A stretch of 64,000 nt of DNA, taken from contig JAUCBJ010004543.1 in assembly GCA_032718475.1 (NCBI GenBank), forward strand, positions 62,001 through 126,000, read 5' to 3'. Each line of letters opens with the position of its first letter. Positions within the stretch are counted from its first letter, which is position 1. The position numbers and the translations under genes were made by a program. The notes beneath the pieces are model-generated. The model was not told where the DNA came from. It did no database searches and worked only from the letters and a program-made list of their open reading frames with translations. Below, piece after piece: positions 60,003 to 64,000 of this stretch. The DNA comes from Nemertoderma westbladi (lineage: Eukaryota; Xenacoelomorpha; Nemertodermatida; Nemertodermatidae).

Positions 60003-61410
60003 TGACCGGATGGCAGAATACCTGCGTATACATGTATACGCATAGGAATTACTACTAGGATCGGCATGCTGCATTGCAGCTGCATTTTTAGGAATGCTGT
60101 GCCGGCTTATAGGAAAGACTCATAGGAAAGATGGCGTTTACTAACGATCACATCGCGGCAGCTCCAAACCAAAACCCAGCAAGTACATTTTTTGACTTTT
60201 CGAGATAATCGCGTTTAAAGTTTTTGGACTTTAAACAGCTGGCATTTGGTTGAAATTTAATTTGATGAGTTTTAATTTTGTGTACCTTTACAAATTGTAC
60301 ATATATTAGTGCCAAAACTTTTTTTAAAATTTATTCCTTACTTTTCTTATAAATCGACTTACACGGTTTTGGTATGGTAGATAAGAAAACAATTGTAATT
60401 TTTGATGCATCAATACCCAGTAACGTCATGATTGCCATTTCAAAACACAGTAACTAATTTGCCCACACCAAAACCCAGTAAACTAACATTTAACTTTTCC
60501 AATCAGTTACCTTGCCAAACTTCCCATGCCAAAACCAATTAACTGACAAGTCCCTTCGCCAAAACCCAGTAACTCGTGACTTCCTTCGCCAACGGTTAGC
60601 GAAAACAAAGCAACATTCTAGAATATAATATTCTAGAACATTTAATTTTTTGTCTACGTCTGTTGCGTTGCCGGAGTTACTGGGTTTTGGTTTGGCATAG
60701 TATCTGCATTCGGGAAATCCCATGTCAAAACCCAGAATCTCAAACTGCTGGAAACCCAGTAAATCTGTTTACTGGGTTTTGACGTGGTAAATCTGACATT
60801 GACAATATACATACAGGGTTTTGACTTAGACAATTTGTCTTTCGGTAACGATACTCGATTTATACCGGTGAAAACCCAGTAAAGAATTTTGCTAGAAACC
60901 CAGTAAGTGCAGTTGCTGGGTTTTGGCGTAGGATTTTGGGATTTTTGAGCACATACTGGGTTTTGGCGTAGGATCTTGGGATTTTTGAGCACATACTGGG
61001 TTTTGGCGTAGGATCTTGGGATTTTTGAGCACATACTGGGTTTTGATGGAGTAACTTTTTCAAAATAACACCAGAAAGGATAAACGAAACCCAGTAACTA
61101 GCATTACTGTGTTTCGACGTGGTATTTGTTCTAAATTTAGCTAATTAGTTAATTAATTAATTGTTAATACTGCGAAATTGGTTAGTGCTATGGTTTCGAA
61201 ACTGAGTCAGATGATGAATTCTACGCCCCCAATAACCCCAAAAATCGAAAAAAATTGATTTCAAAAAAAATTTACATACTGGGTTTTGGTTTGGAGCTGC
61301 CGATCGGTGAGTGAGTGAGTGGGTCAGAATACCTGCATATACATGTATATACTCATAGGGAAGGCGGCGTTTACTAACGATCACATCGGTGAGTGAGTGA
61401 GTGGGTCGCT
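60003..61410. repeat. Direct repeat flanking the 60156-61302 element
   Basis: CAGAATACCTGCRTATACAT ... GGCGTTTACTAACGATCACA occurs at about 60023-60155 and again at about 61323-61392. The left copy is interrupted by the transposon at its ATCG; GTGAGTGAGTGAGTGGGTC follows in both. Confidence 0.82.
60156..61302. mobile_element. DNA transposon, non-autonomous, 24-bp TIR, 4-bp target duplication
   Basis: Ends CGGCAGCTCCAAACCAAAAC-CCAG and its perfect inverse. Flanked by ATCG on both sides (60152-60155, 61303-61306). A paralogue of the target without the element is at about 61376-61398 (gatcacatcggtgagtg), confirming the insertion. The words AAAACCCAGTAA / TTACTGGGTTTT recur many times inside in both orientations; long minus-strand frames here are made of these repeats. 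Confidence 0.85.
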
Positions 61411-61774
61411 ATAACTCTTAAGTAAAAACATCGACACACCATTGCAACGTTGCATTTCATTAGAGAAAAAAACAGTGAATGACATTTGTGACGCAACACT
61501 TTTTATTAAAACCAAAACCAAATTATATTACAGAATGCACCATACCAGGTAATAACCGTATAATATACATTAATATAATACACATCATTAATATTAAATA
61601 AGTTGGTATAAAACAAACAAAACTGCAAAATATAAGACCATCTGAAATGATTCTGGTCAGGTAAACCGAACCACCAATTTATCAACCTAGAAATCCATTA
61701 TTTACACCAGTAAGTTTCAAACTCGTTATCGACAGAATGGAAACTTTCTAAAGGGGACAAGATATCCTACATTA

Positions 61775-62765
61775 TAAGGACAACATTCTCATATTAATAG
61801 GGACAACATTCTCATATTAATAGGGACAACATTCTCATATTAATAAGGACAACATTCTCATATTAATAAGATTAATAAGGACAACATTCTCATATTAATA
61901 AGGACTACATTCTCATATTAATAAGGACAACATTCTCATATTAATAAGGACAACATTCTCATATTAATAAGGACAACTTTCTCATATTAATAAGGACAAC
62001 ATTCTCATATTAATAAGGACAACATTCTCATATTAATAAGGACAACTTTCTCATATTAATAAGGACAACATTCTCATATTAATAAGGACAACATTCTCAT
62101 ATTAATAAGGACAACATTCTCATATTAATAAGGACAACATTCTCATATTAATAAGGACAACATTCTCATATTAATAAGGACAACATTCTCATATTAATAA
62201 GGACAACATTCTCATATTAATAAGGACAACATTCTCATATTAATAAGGACAACATTCTCATATTAATAAGGACAACATTCTCATATTAATAAGGACAACT
62301 TTATCATATTAATAAGGACAACATTCTCATATTAATAAGGACAACATTCTCATATTAATAAGGACAACATTCTCATATTAATAAGGACAACATTCTCATA
62401 TTAATAAGGACAACATTCTCATATTAATAAGGACAACATTCTCATATTAATAAGGACAACATTCTCATATTAATAAGGACAACATTCTCATATTAATAAG
62501 GACAACATTCTCATATTAATAAGGACAACATTCTCATATTAATAAGGACAACTTTCTCATATTAATAAGGACAACATTCTCATATTAATAAGGACAACAT
62601 TCTCATATTAATAAGGACAACATTCTCATATTAATAAGGACAACATTCTCATATTAATAAGGACAACATTCTCATATTAATAAGGACTACATTCTCATAT
62701 TAATAAGGACAACTTTCTCATATTAATAAGGACAACATTCTCATATTAATAATGACTACATTATC
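61775..62765. repeat. 23-bp satellite, about 43 units
   Basis: Unit AATAAGGACAACATTCTCAT-ATT, very homogeneous; a few units have CTTTCTC or CTACATT. Downstream flank of the spectraplakin. Confidence 0.97.
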
Positions 62766-64000
62766 AATTATTATTTCTAATCAACATTTCCTTTGCAAAC
62801 AATACAAATATAAAAAAATAGCATCTTTCAGCAACCAAAAGTAATGCACTGCTATCTATAATCATATCTTCAGAAAAATAATTTGCAATCCTAATCTGTT
62901 CAGGTAATAATAATAATATTAGACGAATCGGCAATATATTGATTCTTAAATAAACAAAAAAAAACAAAGATAAAAATACAAATGCGATTGATGGCGGTAA
63001 AACTATCAGCTGGAAAGCGAATAAAATGAGAATAAAACATATAGCCGAGGACTTTATATATCAGGATAAAATAAAGTGAGACCTGGGGGGGGGGGGACGC
63101 AAATGTCATGTTGGCGTATTAATGTCACGTATCAGGAGTCGGTTACGGTAGCAAGTTATTCTAACCAAAACAATAAACCAAGTTACAGTTTAATTTTAGA
63201 GAATAACGAGCTGTTATTTGCGTCAATTAATTATTATATGTTTAAAGGATTCCTTTAATTGTTTGGCTAATATTTATTCGCTGTACCGGTGGGTTACCGG
63301 TATATTTACTTTAATATCTTTTATTCTAGAACGTAAAGCAAGTAACTAGGCGGTTTAAAATATTATAAACTTTTAACTAAACTATTTTTTGTACTTATAC
63401 ATTGTCGCACTAATAATGAGAAACATGGCTGACTAACTGTGTGACACAAAACGGGAATATTTATCAACTAAATTAATTATAATAATAGTAAATACCGTAA
63501 CAACTAAATAATAATATTATGAAAATCAAAATAAAATGCTGACTATAATATAGAATCCATTGCAACCGACAATCACTATATAACTGCATTACAAGCCGCA
63601 CCAACACTTATATTTATTAACAATAATTATATTAATAGATTCTACTAAACTCTCATACAATCCATCACATAAAATATTCTAGAACTCCAACAATTCGAGG
63701 AGATACATTACAATTTAATTACCAAATAAATAAGTTGGCTTATAATTAATTACCAGCAATAATTACCTGGGATACAGATATGAACAGCTATAAAGTAATT
63801 CCCCATTCCAAATATTACAATTTTATTTAGCAAATCTATATAATTATTAATTACGGCATAATTAATTATAAAACCTTTTCAAAAAAAATTAAATTCACTC
63901 TAAACATTCCTATCCTATTACAATCTATATAAAATAGCACAATTAAATCATTACACTATCATGATAATTTCCATAAACTAAATATTTGCCAATGAATAAT
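62766..64000. other. AT-rich flank, nothing recognised
   Basis: No gene or repeat family seen; a poly-G tract lies near 63086-63096. Short open frames here look random. Confidence 0.6.

Noticed and set aside
60654-61063. Minus-strand frames rich in KNPKILRQNPVCAQ
   Set aside because: Made of the internal repeats of the 60156-61302 transposon.
54281-62765. CRISPR arrays
   Set aside because: Arrays have no unique spacers between repeats and the DNA is animal nuclear DNA; they are satellites.

Overview
The window is animal nuclear DNA: AT-rich, with many short GT-AG introns, tRNA-derived SINEs, cut-and-paste DNA transposons and an unusual load of minisatellites. It is dominated by one plus-strand gene, the C-terminal part of a spectraplakin (the MACF1 / dystonin / Drosophila Short stop / VAB-10 family). 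The closest match I can judge by eye is vertebrate MACF1/DST in the last spectrin repeats, the EF-hand pair and the GAS2 domain. This fits a single invertebrate co-orthologue. I cannot fix the phylum; the SINEs carry a core resembling the Ceph domain of invertebrate SINEs, which is not diagnostic.

Layout of the gene (1269-58433). I reconstructed 47 exons whose splice phases all agree; they sum to 26,694 nt, or 8,897 residues with the cassette exon included. The actin-binding and plakin domains must lie upstream of the window. Exon 1 (14.7 kb) is one giant exon: about 930 residues of unrecognised sequence, then about 90 plakin-type repeats, then a threefold 34-residue repeat. Exons 2-40 encode a rod of roughly 30 spectrin repeats; one 2.9-kb exon (exon 9) stands out among exons of 120-330 bp. 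Exon 41 is a linker with an SxIP motif, exons 42-43 hold two EF-hands, and exons 43-46 hold the GAS2 microtubule-binding domain and its tail. Exon 45 is a phase 1/1 cassette that interrupts that tail. Exon 47 is a basic Ser/Thr-rich C-terminus with a second SxIP motif. The protein would link intermediate-filament-like or junctional partners (plakin repeats) to microtubules and growing plus ends.

Introns and flanks. Introns carry tandem arrays at 18.1, 30.5-32.1, 47.1-47.7, 50.9-53.3 and 54.3-57.8 kb. Several are anchored on splice sites. The most striking is a 46-bp satellite of about 77 units whose unit is the 3' end of exon 46 plus its own 5' splice site. The 5.1-kb intron 34 contains an internally deleted piggyBac-like transposase ORF, a 1.8-kb terminal-inverted-repeat element with a visible empty-site paralogue, and smaller MITEs. 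Intron 43 holds a foldback element and intron 44 a MITE that ends just before the cassette exon. The downstream 5.5 kb has candidate poly(A) signals and then repeats only. The first 240 bp of the window is a minisatellite that appears to have grown from a SINE of the same family as the one at 32.5 kb.
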